From positions 1 through 12,826 of the forward strand of contig JBFXEO010000065.1 in assembly GCA_050180015.1 (NCBI GenBank): 12,826 nt of DNA, in the 5' to 3' direction. The notes under the pieces were generated by a model. The model was given only the letters and a program-made list of their open reading frames with translations. It ran no database searches and was not told where the DNA came from. Below, piece after piece: positions 6,311 to 12,826 of this stretch (the stretch's first letter is position 1; the number at the start of each line of letters is the position of its first letter). The DNA is from JBFXEO01 sp050180015 (GTDB lineage Bacteria > Bacteroidota > Bacteroidia > Bacteroidales > Tenuifilaceae). Made by a program: the position numbers and the translations under genes.

Positions 6311-7273
6311 ATGAAAATACTAAGGCTTGTCCGATTTAAGAACCTGCTGATAATTGCGGCAACCATGGTTCTTATGCGATACTTCATCATGCAACCCATC
6401 CTTCAGGGCTTTGGGCTTAGTTTACAGCTTAGTACCGCTACTTTTATTATGCTGGTGTTGGCCACAGTTTTTATTGCCGCCGCCGGGTATGCTATAAACG
6501 ACTATTTCGATACGCGTACCGATTTGGTTAATCGCCCGGGTACTGTTATCGTGGGCAAGGCGGTTAGCCGCCGAGTGGCAATAGCCATTCATTTAATACT
6601 GAGCGCTCTGGGGATACTCTTGGGAACCATTGTGGCAATCAAGGTTGGACGGCCAGTATTTTCCCTGCTATTCATTCTTCCTGTGGGAATTCTATGGTTT
6701 TATTCCACTATTTACAAGCGCCAGCTGTTAGTTGGCAACATCGTTGTTGCCACTCTTACGGGCATAGTTCCGTTAATTCCGTTAATTTTTGAGTACCCTC
6801 TTTTTAAGGTGTACTGGGAGGTTATAGTTACTTACCAGCTTAAGGTTTACGTAATGGTAAATCTAATCTGTGGCTATGCTCTTTTTGCATTCCTGCTTAC
6901 GCTTGTTCGTGAAATTGTGAAAGATATAGAAGACTTTGAGGGCGATACCGTTTATGGCCGTAACACTCTTCCTGTACATTTTGGAATTAAAGCATCAAAA
7001 ATTACGGCAGCATCAATTTTAATTTTAACCTTAGTCTCGCTGATATACCTTTTTTATAGGCATGTAGAACTTTTGCCCGGGGAAAATCTATTCTATATCT
7101 CGTTTCTCTACTTTGTATTTTTTATTTTGATACCTTTTGCTATCCTTATTGTTATGATATTTCTGGCCCAGGACAAGCGAGACTTTCACCGGGCGAGCGT
7201 AATGAATAAAATTTTAATGTTGCTTGGTTTGATTTATACCTTAGTCTTTTGGGGGTTAATACACTTTAGCTGA
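6311..7273 (+). CDS. UbiA family prenyltransferase
   Basis: A 320-residue integral membrane prenyltransferase with about eight to nine hydrophobic segments. The first Asp-rich motif is NDYFDTRTD (N63, D64, D67, D71), the second is REIVKDIEDFEGD (D205, D208, D212) followed by GRNTLPV. These bind Mg-prenyl diphosphate. I chose the ATG at 6311 because MKILRLVRFKNLL resembles the usual family N terminus; an in-frame ATG at 6266 would add 15 residues and overlap the kdsC-like gene by 31 bp. The acceptor is unknown. Bacteroidota members in this context are often annotated as geranylgeranylglycerol-phosphate geranylgeranyltransferase, a name borrowed from archaeal lipid synthesis, whereas MenA-type quinone synthesis is the other common role. 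One base separates it from maf. Confidence 0.88.
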   Translation: MKILRLVRFKNLLIIAATMVLMRYFIMQPILQGFGLSLQLSTATFIMLVLATVFIAAAGYAINDYFDTRTDLVNRPGTVIVGKAVSRRVAIAIHLILSALGILLGTIVAIKVGRPVFSLLFILPVGILWFYSTIYKRQLLVGNIVVATLTGIVPLIPLIFEYPLFKVYWEVIVTYQLKVYVMVNLICGYALFAFLLTLVREIVKDIEDFEGDTVYGRNTLPVHFGIKASKITAASILILTLVSLIYLFYRHVELLPGENLFYISFLYFVFFILIPFAILIVMIFLAQDKRDFHRASVMNKILMLLGLIYTLVFWGLIHFS

Positions 7274-7274
7274 C

Positions 7275-7883
7275 ATGTTACTTCATAAACTGCTGGAAGG
7301 GAAAAAACTTGTACTGGCATCGAATTCACCACGCCGCCGGCAGCTGCTGGGTGGGCTGGATGTTAACTTTGAGGTATGGTCAGCGAATCACGATAATGAA
7401 TCGTTTCCCAATGATTTGCCTGTAGAGTTGGTCCCCCTATTTTTGGCCCGGCAAAAGGCCACCCCTTTTCAACGCATCTTAACTCCGGAGATAATACTAA
7501 TAACTTGCGATACCGTTGTTCTTTGTAACAATCAGATAGTTGGGAAGCCTGCTAATTACAACGATGCGTACCAGACCTTAAAGCTACTTTCTGGTAGTAA
7601 ACACACTGTTATTACAGGTACCAGTATAACATCATCTGCCAAATCATCGGGGTTTAGGGCGCGTACCGACGTTTACTTCCGAAACATCACCGACGAGGAA
7701 ATTCACTACTATATAAATAAGTATAGTCCCTACGATAAGGCCGGGGCCTATGGGATTCAGGAATGGATTGGCTACGTTGGCATTGAGCGTATCGATGGAT
7801 CGTACTTTAATGTAATGGGACTTCCGGTTCAGCAATTACATACCGAGTTAATTAATTTTTTAAGTGATGAAACATTAATGTAA
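7275..7883 (+). CDS. maf: Maf-family nucleotide pyrophosphatase
   Basis: A 202-residue Maf protein, normal length, cytoplasmic. Visible motifs are LASNSPRRRQLL (14-25), CDTVV (78-82, with the conserved Asp D79), VGKP (89-92), SGSKHTVITG (106-115), YDKAGAYGIQ (153-162) and GSYFNVMGLP (175-184). The family hydrolyses the alpha-beta bond of nucleoside triphosphates, releasing pyrophosphate; the SNSPRRRxLL and AYGIQ form resembles the dTTP/UTP pyrophosphatase (YhdE) subgroup and so suggests house-cleaning of non-canonical pyrimidine nucleotides. The base before the catalytic Asp is Cys where Ala or Thr is more common, a mild variation. The gene starts one base after the UbiA stop and ends five bases before csaA, so it is probably translationally coupled. 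Confidence 0.95.
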   Translation: MLLHKLLEGKKLVLASNSPRRRQLLGGLDVNFEVWSANHDNESFPNDLPVELVPLFLARQKATPFQRILTPEIILITCDTVVLCNNQIVGKPANYNDAYQTLKLLSGSKHTVITGTSITSSAKSSGFRARTDVYFRNITDEEIHYYINKYSPYDKAGAYGIQEWIGYVGIERIDGSYFNVMGLPVQQLHTELINFLSDETLM

Positions 7884-7888
7884 AGTTG

Positions 7889-8233
7889 ATGGCTGAGGAT
7901 AAAAAATTGGAGTGGAGCGAATTTATGCGGGTTGAGATGCGTGTTGGAACCATTATTTCTGCCGAGGTATTTTCGGAAGCTCGAAATCCGGCATACAAAA
8001 TGATAGTTGATTTTGGCGATTTTGGACAGAAGAAAACATCCGCTCAAATAACAAAGCTATATAGCTCACAAGAGTTAATAGGAAAGCAGGTAGCTGCAGT
8101 GGTAAACTTTCCTCCTAAACAAATTGCTAACTTTATGAGCGAATGTTTGGTACTTGGGGCAATTTGCGAAAGCGGGGAAGTAATCCTTTTACAACCTGAA
8201 CGGAGTGTCAAAAACGGGGCTAGAATAGGATAA
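7889..8233 (+). CDS. csaA: CsaA-type tRNA-binding protein (EMAP/MetRS OB fold)
   Basis: A 114-residue single-domain OB-fold protein. It shows the CsaA pattern: FMRVEMRVGTI (12-22), ARNPAYKMIVDFG (31-43), KKTSAQIT (48-55), IGKQVAAVVNFPPKQIA (64-80), SECLVLGA (84-91) and a C-terminal VKNGARIG. The family binds tRNA like the C-terminal domain of methionyl-tRNA synthetase and has been described as an export chaperone in Bacillus. A TTG three bases upstream (7886) is in frame, but the ATG at 7889 gives the normal N terminus. It follows maf by five bases and is the last gene of the compact block; 56 bp then separate it from the S46 peptidase. Confidence 0.93.
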   Translation: MAEDKKLEWSEFMRVEMRVGTIISAEVFSEARNPAYKMIVDFGDFGQKKTSAQITKLYSSQELIGKQVAAVVNFPPKQIANFMSECLVLGAICESGEVILLQPERSVKNGARIG

Positions 8234-8289
8234 ACCATCCTATTAACCATTAACAAACTTGAACCAAATGATATTAATATAATGTAAGG

Positions 8290-10455
8290 ATGAAAAAACA
8301 ATTACTTTCAATTCTGCTGCTTATAGCAATATTACCCATAAAGGTTTTTGCCGATGAGGGTATGTGGTTACCAATACTTATTGGGAAAAATATTGATCAG
8401 ATGCAGAAAATGGGGCTTAAGCTCTCCGCAGAAGATATATATAGCGTTAACCACGCCAGCTTGAAAGATGCCGTGGTACAATTTGGGGGCGGATGTACAG
8501 CCGAACTTATTTCCTCCGAGGGGCTAATCATTACCAACCATCACTGTGGTTTTTCTTCAATACAATCCCATTCTTCGGTCAACAACAATTATCTTTCGCA
8601 GGGATTCTGGGCTATGAGCAAGCTGGAAGAGCTGCCCAATCCGGGTTTAACAGTCCGCTTCTTGGTTCGGATGGAAGATGTAACCTCACAAGTTCTCAAC
8701 GGTGTAACACCCGAAATGAGCGAGGTTGATAGGCAAAAAATTGTTTCGGGCAATATAAAGGAACTATCAACCAGGGCCGAGGCTGAGGGTGTTGGGTATA
8801 AGCCCGTTATACGTCCCATGTATTACGGTAACGTATATTACCTTTTTTTATACGAAGAGTTTAGCGATGTTCGGCTGGTTGGAGCCCCGCCTGAATCAAT
8901 TGGCAAGTTTGGCGGCGATACCGATAACTGGGTTTGGCCCCGCCATACGGGAGATTTCTCACTCTTTAGAATTTACGCGGGTAAGGACAATAAACCCGCC
9001 GAGTATTCGCCCGATAATATTCCCTATACCCCCAGGCGTTTTTTGCCCATCTCAATGAAGGGCTTTTCTGAGGGCGATTTTACCTTTATTTATGGTTTTC
9101 CAGGACGTACCCAGCAGTTCATTACCTCGCATGCCGTGGAGCTGCTTATCAACCAGAGCAACCCCCATAAAATAAACCTTCGTAGCATTCGCCTTTCAAT
9201 CTTCAATAATTACATGGAGTCTAATGATACTATTCGTATTCAGTATGCCAGTAAAGATGCCGGTGTTGCCAATGCTTGGAAAAAATGGATTGGTGAAACC
9301 ATTGGGCTTCGACGTCTCGATGCCGTGGCTCAAAAGCAGGAACAGGAGAATCTGTATATGGCCTGGGCCAACTCAACGCCAGAGTTAAAAAAGAAGTATG
9401 GAAATCTGTTGCCAACATTCAAAAGGCTTTACGGAGAATTGACGCCCTTATCGCTAATTACCGATTACCGTACCGAGGATGTTTATGCGGTAGAGCTGAT
9501 AAATTACGCCTCCCGGTTCGATAGGTTAATCGCCGAATCTGTTAAGCGGGGAAGGGATACTGCTAAATTCGAAGATTTGAAAAGAAAGTTACTAGTCTAT
9601 TCATCAAGTTTCTATAAAAATTTTAATGTTCATGTCGATATGGACGTTTTTGCGGCCATGATGAAAACGTACTATGATCAAATACCTAAAAACTTCCAGC
9701 CCGATTTCCTTGGCAGAGCAAACGAGGGCTACAATGGCAACTGGATACAAATGGCGTCCGATCTGTATAATCAATCCGTTTTTGCTGACAGTGTGAGGGT
9801 ACTCACTTTGCTGAGCGATATCGACAGCGTGAATGCTCGCCTTTTTCAATCCGATAACATTTATGGCATTTATTCCCAGTTCGAGAGATTATATACAGAA
9901 AAGGTACAGCCAAGGTATATGGAAATTACCGACAGCCTCGATATACTATACCGGCAGTATGTTGAAGGGTTAATGAAAATGCAGGATGATAAAATGTTTT
10001 TTCCCGACGCCAACTCTACGCTGAGGGTTGCCTACGGCAAGATTGCCGGCTTTGACCCCAAGGATGGAGTTTCGTACAACTGTTACACAACTATTGATGG
10101 TATTGCAGAAAAATCAACACAGGTTGATGTTTCCGATTACAGGCCACCTCAAAAACTTCTGGATATGATCAAAAGTAGAGATTATGGCCAGTATGCTGTA
10201 AACGGCACAGTGCCGGTTGCTTTTATTGCTACTAACCATACTACCGGTGGAAATTCGGGAAGCCCCGTGCTTGATGCAAATGGATACCTGATAGGAGTTA
10301 ATTTTGATAGATGCTGGGAAAGCACCATGAGCGATGTTATGTTCGATCCCGATTACTGTAGGAACATCGCTCTTGACGTTAGATATGCGCTTTTTATTAT
10401 CGACAAGTTCGCGGGTGCATCACATTTGCTAAACGAGATGAGAATTATTCGTTAG
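8290..10455 (+). CDS. S46 family dipeptidyl-peptidase, probable DPP11 type
   Basis: A 721-residue serine peptidase, the usual S46 length (about 700-720). Residues 1-21 form a signal peptide ending near VFA-DEG. The catalytic triad is readable: H85 in TNHHCG, D222 in PRHTGDFSLFR and S656 in GGNSGSP. N213 and W214 (DNWVW) lie where the S46 fold binds the substrate N terminus. R674 (NFDRCWES) is 18 residues after the catalytic Ser; this equals R673 of Porphyromonas gingivalis DPP11, which gives Asp/Glu preference at P1, while DPP7 has Gly there. C69/C86 and C675/C690 could form disulfides. It probably works in the periplasm, releasing dipeptides for amino-acid fermentation. The gene stands alone and ends at a strong terminator. 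Confidence 0.95.
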   Translation: MKKQLLSILLLIAILPIKVFADEGMWLPILIGKNIDQMQKMGLKLSAEDIYSVNHASLKDAVVQFGGGCTAELISSEGLIITNHHCGFSSIQSHSSVNNNYLSQGFWAMSKLEELPNPGLTVRFLVRMEDVTSQVLNGVTPEMSEVDRQKIVSGNIKELSTRAEAEGVGYKPVIRPMYYGNVYYLFLYEEFSDVRLVGAPPESIGKFGGDTDNWVWPRHTGDFSLFRIYAGKDNKPAEYSPDNIPYTPRRFLPISMKGFSEGDFTFIYGFPGRTQQFITSHAVELLINQSNPHKINLRSIRLSIFNNYMESNDTIRIQYASKDAGVANAWKKWIGETIGLRRLDAVAQKQEQENLYMAWANSTPELKKKYGNLLPTFKRLYGELTPLSLITDYRTEDVYAVELINYASRFDRLIAESVKRGRDTAKFEDLKRKLLVYSSSFYKNFNVHVDMDVFAAMMKTYYDQIPKNFQPDFLGRANEGYNGNWIQMASDLYNQSVFADSVRVLTLLSDIDSVNARLFQSDNIYGIYSQFERLYTEKVQPRYMEITDSLDILYRQYVEGLMKMQDDKMFFPDANSTLRVAYGKIAGFDPKDGVSYNCYTTIDGIAEKSTQVDVSDYRPPQKLLDMIKSRDYGQYAVNGTVPVAFIATNHTTGGNSGSPVLDANGYLIGVNFDRCWESTMSDVMFDPDYCRNIALDVRYALFIIDKFAGASHLLNEMRIIR

Positions 10456-10477
10456 GATTTTTTCTGATCGAGCTTAT

Positions 10478-10509
10478 CCCGATTCTATTATAATCGGGCT
10501 TTTTTATTT
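10478..10509 (+). terminator. Rho-independent terminator after the S46 peptidase
   Basis: CCCGATT (10478-10484) and AATCGGG (10492-10498) form a perfect 7-bp stem with a 7-base loop, followed by CTTTTTTATTT. It begins 22 bp after the peptidase stop codon and separates that gene from the NuoE/NuoF-like operon. Confidence 0.85.
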
Positions 10510-10653
10510 ACACCATATCTATAACTAATAGATATACAGTGTTTTATTGTTATTTATTCATTGTAAACTTACAGTTGGTTATTTATTTTGAATTGAACAT
10601 TTCTAAATTGAAGTTTTTGGTCTTAACGGCTTATAAAAACTGATAAAAATCAA

Positions 10654-10683
10654 TTTGTGAATTCAAAGTTGTTACTATATTTA
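10654..10683 (+). promoter_or_regulatory. Possible promoter of the nuoE-nuoF-like operon
   Basis: TTTG (10654-10657), 18 bases, then TATATTTA (10676-10683) resembles the Bacteroidota pair TTTG / TAnnTTTG with one mismatch in the -7 box and a spacer one base short. It lies about 90 bp before the NuoE-like start. The region is very AT-rich, so this is a weak call. Confidence 0.35.
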
Positions 10684-10717
10684 TGCAAGAAAATCAACTT
10701 GTTATAAACGATTTATT

Positions 10718-10733
10718 TGTTATTTAAGTAACA
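10718..10733. promoter_or_regulatory. Rex-like inverted repeat before the nuoE-like gene
   Basis: TGTTATTTAAGTAACA is a 16-bp inverted repeat with a single mismatched pair, of form TGTTA-N6-TAACA. It lies between the possible promoter and the NuoE-like start codon, 40 bp upstream of the latter. The form and spacing resemble sites of the NADH/NAD-sensing repressor Rex, which often controls NADH-linked hydrogenases, but AT-rich chance symmetry is possible. Confidence 0.35.
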
Positions 10734-10773
10734 GTGTTAATAAAATAACGGAAGTGTTTAAAAAAAATTAATT

Positions 10774-11238
10774 ATGACGGAGACTAAAGAATTAGTTAAA
10801 AAACTTGCTGACAGGCACGGGAGAGTTCGGGAGAGTTTGATTCCCATTCTGCAAGGTGTTGTGCAAGAGGAGCGCTACATCTCTAGCGAGGCTATGACTG
10901 AAATTGCTCGTGAACTTGACATTTCAGCCGCAAAGGTTTATGGAACTGCCACTTTCTACAGTTTTCTCGACACGCAGCCCCGTGGAAAATATGTTATTAG
11001 GGTTTGTAGAACCATTTCCTGTTCAATGAAAGGTAAAAACTTAATTATTCAGGAGCTGGAAGATATGCTTAAGGTTAAAGTTGGCGAAACTACTCAGAAT
11101 AGGAAATTCTCCTTGCTTGAAACTAACTGCCTGGGTTGGTGCCACAAGGGACCGGCAATGCTTATTAATGATGAGGCATATACCGAGTTAACCCCTGAAA
11201 AAGTTAGGGAAATTATTAATGAATACATGAAAAAGTAA
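10774..11238 (+). CDS. nuoE: NuoE/HydC-like [2Fe-2S] subunit of an NAD(P)H oxidoreductase
   Basis: A 154-residue thioredoxin-like ferredoxin. The helical N-terminal part contains the family stretch AAKVYGTATFYSFL (52-65). The [2Fe-2S] ligands are C78 and C83 (CRTISC, CX4C) and C119 and C123 (CLGWC, CX3C), the 24-kDa subunit pattern. This subunit sits beside the NuoF-type flavoprotein and relays or stores single electrons. It is the first gene of a rightward operon of three, in the order NuoE-like, NuoF-like, NuoG/HydA-like. The order equals hydC-hydB-hydA of bifurcating [FeFe]-hydrogenases. No membrane complex I subunits flank it in the window, so a soluble enzyme is more likely than respiratory complex I, although genes beyond the right edge are unseen. 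Confidence 0.92.
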   Translation: MTETKELVKKLADRHGRVRESLIPILQGVVQEERYISSEAMTEIARELDISAAKVYGTATFYSFLDTQPRGKYVIRVCRTISCSMKGKNLIIQELEDMLKVKVGETTQNRKFSLLETNCLGWCHKGPAMLINDEAYTELTPEKVREIINEYMKK

Positions 11239-11243
11239 AGCGT

Positions 11244-11248
11244 AGGAG
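11244..11248 (+). promoter_or_regulatory. Strong Shine-Dalgarno site of the NuoF-like gene
   Basis: AGGAG ends 8 bp before the ATG at 11257, optimal spacing. Good Shine-Dalgarno sites are uncommon in Bacteroidota; this one fixes the start codon and hints at high translation of the flavoprotein subunit. Confidence 0.6.
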
Positions 11249-11256
11249 ATTATACC

Positions 11257-12420
11257 ATGTCAAATAACTTTTTACGACGCGTTGACCTCATTTTCGATCA
11301 GGACTGCAATTTTACGGATGTACTTAAAGCAGCGTATCAACGCCCAAACGATGAAATCATCAACGAATTATTAGAATCTGGTTTGAAAGGACGAGGAGGC
11401 GCTGGTTTTCCTACGGCTCTTAAGTGGAAATTTACTGGTGAGCAAACCGATGCTGATAAATATGTAGTTTGTAACGCCGATGAGGGCGAACCAGGAACAT
11501 TTAAGGATCGGGAAATCCTTTTTAAAGTTCCCCTCAAGGTTTTTGGAGGAATGGCAATTTGTGCAAAGGTTATTAATGCTAAGGAGGGCTTCCTCTATTT
11601 AAGAGGTGAGTATCGCTTTCTACTCCCTGAGCTGGAAAATCAGCTTGAAACTTTTCAGAGCATTCTCAAGGAATTAGGCATTAATTTCACCATTAAAATT
11701 GTCATGGGTAGTGGTGCTTATATTTGCGGTGAAGAGAGTGCCCTATTTGAATCGATGGAAGGCGATCGTGGTGAACCTCGAAACAAACCGCCCTATCCGA
11801 CAGTATCGGGTTTCCGTAAAAAACCTACCGTTATCAACAATGTGGAAACGCTGGTTTACTCATTCATGATTTTCCGGTATGGCGCTCGTAAGTTTAAAGA
11901 ATTGGGTACTGCTGATTCACGTGGGTCTAAGGTGTTCTCCATCTCCGGGGATACTCCTAAGCCTGGTATTTATGAGCTGGAATTAGGCATGACCGTTGAG
12001 CAATTTGTTGATGAATTTGGCGATGGTGATACCAAAGCTGTTCAAGTTGGAGGTGCTTCTGGTTTCTGTGTTCCGCGTAAGAAATTTAAAGATACCATTA
12101 TCGGCTTCGAAGGTGTTCCTACGGGTGGCTCCATGATGCTTTTCAATAGCTCCCGTTCAATGTACAATGTACTAAAAAACTACTTAGAGTTTTTTGAAGA
12201 AGAATCGTGCGGGCTATGTACTCCTTGCCGAGTTGGCTGCCAACAGTTAAAACTGGGAATAGAGGCTGTTAAAAAGGGGGAACGCCATGCAGCATACTTG
12301 GATCAATTGCAGAAATTGGCACAAACAATGAAAATTACTGCAAAATGTGGCCTTGGACAGAGTGTCGCTAACTCCTTTTTTTCTATAGTGGAAAACTTTA
12401 AGGAAGAGATGATTTACTAA
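11257..12420 (+). CDS. nuoF: NuoF/HydB-like FMN and Fe-S subunit, compact form
   Basis: A 387-residue NADH-binding flavoprotein. The FMN/NAD(P)H site is shown by GLKGRGGAGFPTALKW (42-57), NADEGEPGTFKDRE (73-86) and GAYICGEESALFESMEG (153-169), with NNVETL (194-199). The [4Fe-4S] cluster is bound by C318, C321 and C324 (ESCGLCTPCRVG) and C364 (KCGLGQ); C328 is an extra Cys nearby. It is shorter than HydB/HndC proteins (500-600 residues): the N-terminal thioredoxin-like [2Fe-2S] domain and the C-terminal two-cluster ferredoxin domain are both absent, so it resembles the bare NuoF core. It follows the NuoE-like gene by 18 bp, with a good Shine-Dalgarno site. It would oxidise or reduce NAD(P)(H) for the third subunit; coenzyme preference cannot be judged by eye. 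Confidence 0.92.
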   Translation: MSNNFLRRVDLIFDQDCNFTDVLKAAYQRPNDEIINELLESGLKGRGGAGFPTALKWKFTGEQTDADKYVVCNADEGEPGTFKDREILFKVPLKVFGGMAICAKVINAKEGFLYLRGEYRFLLPELENQLETFQSILKELGINFTIKIVMGSGAYICGEESALFESMEGDRGEPRNKPPYPTVSGFRKKPTVINNVETLVYSFMIFRYGARKFKELGTADSRGSKVFSISGDTPKPGIYELELGMTVEQFVDEFGDGDTKAVQVGGASGFCVPRKKFKDTIIGFEGVPTGGSMMLFNSSRSMYNVLKNYLEFFEEESCGLCTPCRVGCQQLKLGIEAVKKGERHAAYLDQLQKLAQTMKITAKCGLGQSVANSFFSIVENFKEEMIY

Positions 12421-12440
12421 TCCGCTTAAATTATTGAAAA

Positions 12441-12826
12441 ATGGCAAAAAAGATTAATCTCATTATAGATGGTATTCCCGTAACAGTTGACGAGGGTACA
12501 ACCATCCTACAGGCTGCAAAACAGCTTAATATCCATATTCCCACTCTTTGCTATCACGATGACCTATGTATTGCCGGTAACTGCCGCGTATGTGTTGTTG
12601 AGATGAAGGGTGCTCGAACCTTACCTGCATCATGTGCGATGCCTGTTGCAGAAGGAATGGAAATTATGACCAACACCATTAAGGTTCGCACGGCTCGCAA
12701 ACACATCATCGATTTACTACTTTCCGAGCACAACGCTAAATGCACGACATGCTATAAAAACGGGAACTGCGAATTGCAGAATTTAGCATCAGAATATAAG
12801 ATTTCAGACCCGATGTTTGTCGATTT
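12441..12826 (+). CDS. HydA/NuoG-like Fe-S subunit, N-terminal part (cut by window edge)
   Basis: The first 128 codons of a gene that runs off the right edge, starting at an ATG 20 bp after the NuoF-like stop. The N terminus is a plant-type [2Fe-2S] ferredoxin domain with C37, C48, C51 and C65. It is followed by the His-Cys3 [4Fe-4S] motif: H97, C101, C104, C110 (HNAKCTTCYKNGNCELQ). This layout occurs in NuoG, in HydA/HndD [FeFe]-hydrogenases, in NAD-linked formate dehydrogenase subunits and in hydrogenase-derived bifurcating transhydrogenases. With the hydCBA-like gene order, a HydA-type catalytic or catalytic-derived subunit is the best guess. The H-cluster motifs needed to prove a hydrogenase lie beyond the window. 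Confidence 0.85.
   Translation, partial: MAKKINLIIDGIPVTVDEGTTILQAAKQLNIHIPTLCYHDDLCIAGNCRVCVVEMKGARTLPASCAMPVAEGMEIMTNTIKVRTARKHIIDLLLSEHNAKCTTCYKNGNCELQNLASEYKISDPMFVD

Noticed and set aside
10536..10773. Possible extra small gene or RNA between the S46 terminator and the NuoE-like gene
   Set aside because: The stretch is AT-rich with frequent stops in the frames read and has no stable stem apart from the short inverted repeat listed; it is best read as a promoter region.
10774..12826. Respiratory complex I operon
   Set aside because: Only E, F and G-like subunits begin here, the F subunit is directly followed by a HydA/NuoG-like gene, and no nuoA-D genes precede them. The right edge leaves some doubt.

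Overview
The window looks like a Bacteroidota (Bacteroidales-type) chromosome segment from an anaerobic or facultatively anaerobic organism. Supporting signs are a TTTC-N19-TAATTTTG promoter of the Bacteroidota -33/-7 kind, few Shine-Dalgarno sites, an S46 dipeptidyl-peptidase, and a DUF2520 / KdsC-like / UbiA / Maf gene block that I recall from this phylum. No insertion sequence, CRISPR array, tRNA or rRNA was seen.

Left arm (1-4297, minus strand): an electron-transfer flavoprotein operon transcribed leftwards in the order etfB, etfA, a membrane cytochrome-b-like/dicluster Fe-S protein, a soluble CCG-domain Fe-S protein, and the start of an acyl-CoA dehydrogenase. The likely route is acyl-CoA to acyl-CoA dehydrogenase to EtfAB to the two Fe-S proteins to membrane menaquinone. 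The two Fe-S proteins together resemble a split version of the one-chain ETF:menaquinone oxidoreductase (EMO, DUF224 family). A probable promoter lies at 4267-4297, with a perfect 16-bp palindrome directly downstream of it.

Middle (4298-10509): an AT-rich stretch of about 680 bp without a convincing gene. Its right part holds inverted repeats and a strong terminator-like hairpin shortly before a TTG-started DUF2520 gene. Then follow tightly packed plus-strand genes: DUF2520 protein, KdsC-type HAD phosphatase, UbiA-family prenyltransferase, Maf nucleotide pyrophosphatase and CsaA-like tRNA-binding protein. A secreted S46 dipeptidyl-peptidase comes next and ends at a clear intrinsic terminator. 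The Arg at its S1 position suggests an Asp/Glu-specific DPP11-type enzyme.

Right arm (10510-12826, plus strand): a regulatory gap with a possible promoter and a Rex-like 16-bp inverted repeat, then a NuoE-like [2Fe-2S] subunit, a compact 387-residue NuoF-like flavoprotein, and the start of a third subunit with a [2Fe-2S] ferredoxin domain and a His-Cys3 cluster motif. The order matches hydCBA-type [FeFe]-hydrogenase or related bifurcating NAD(P) oxidoreductase operons. The catalytic part of the third subunit lies beyond the window, so the exact enzyme cannot be decided here. Both arms carry redox-carrier machinery expected of a fermentative or syntrophic lifestyle.
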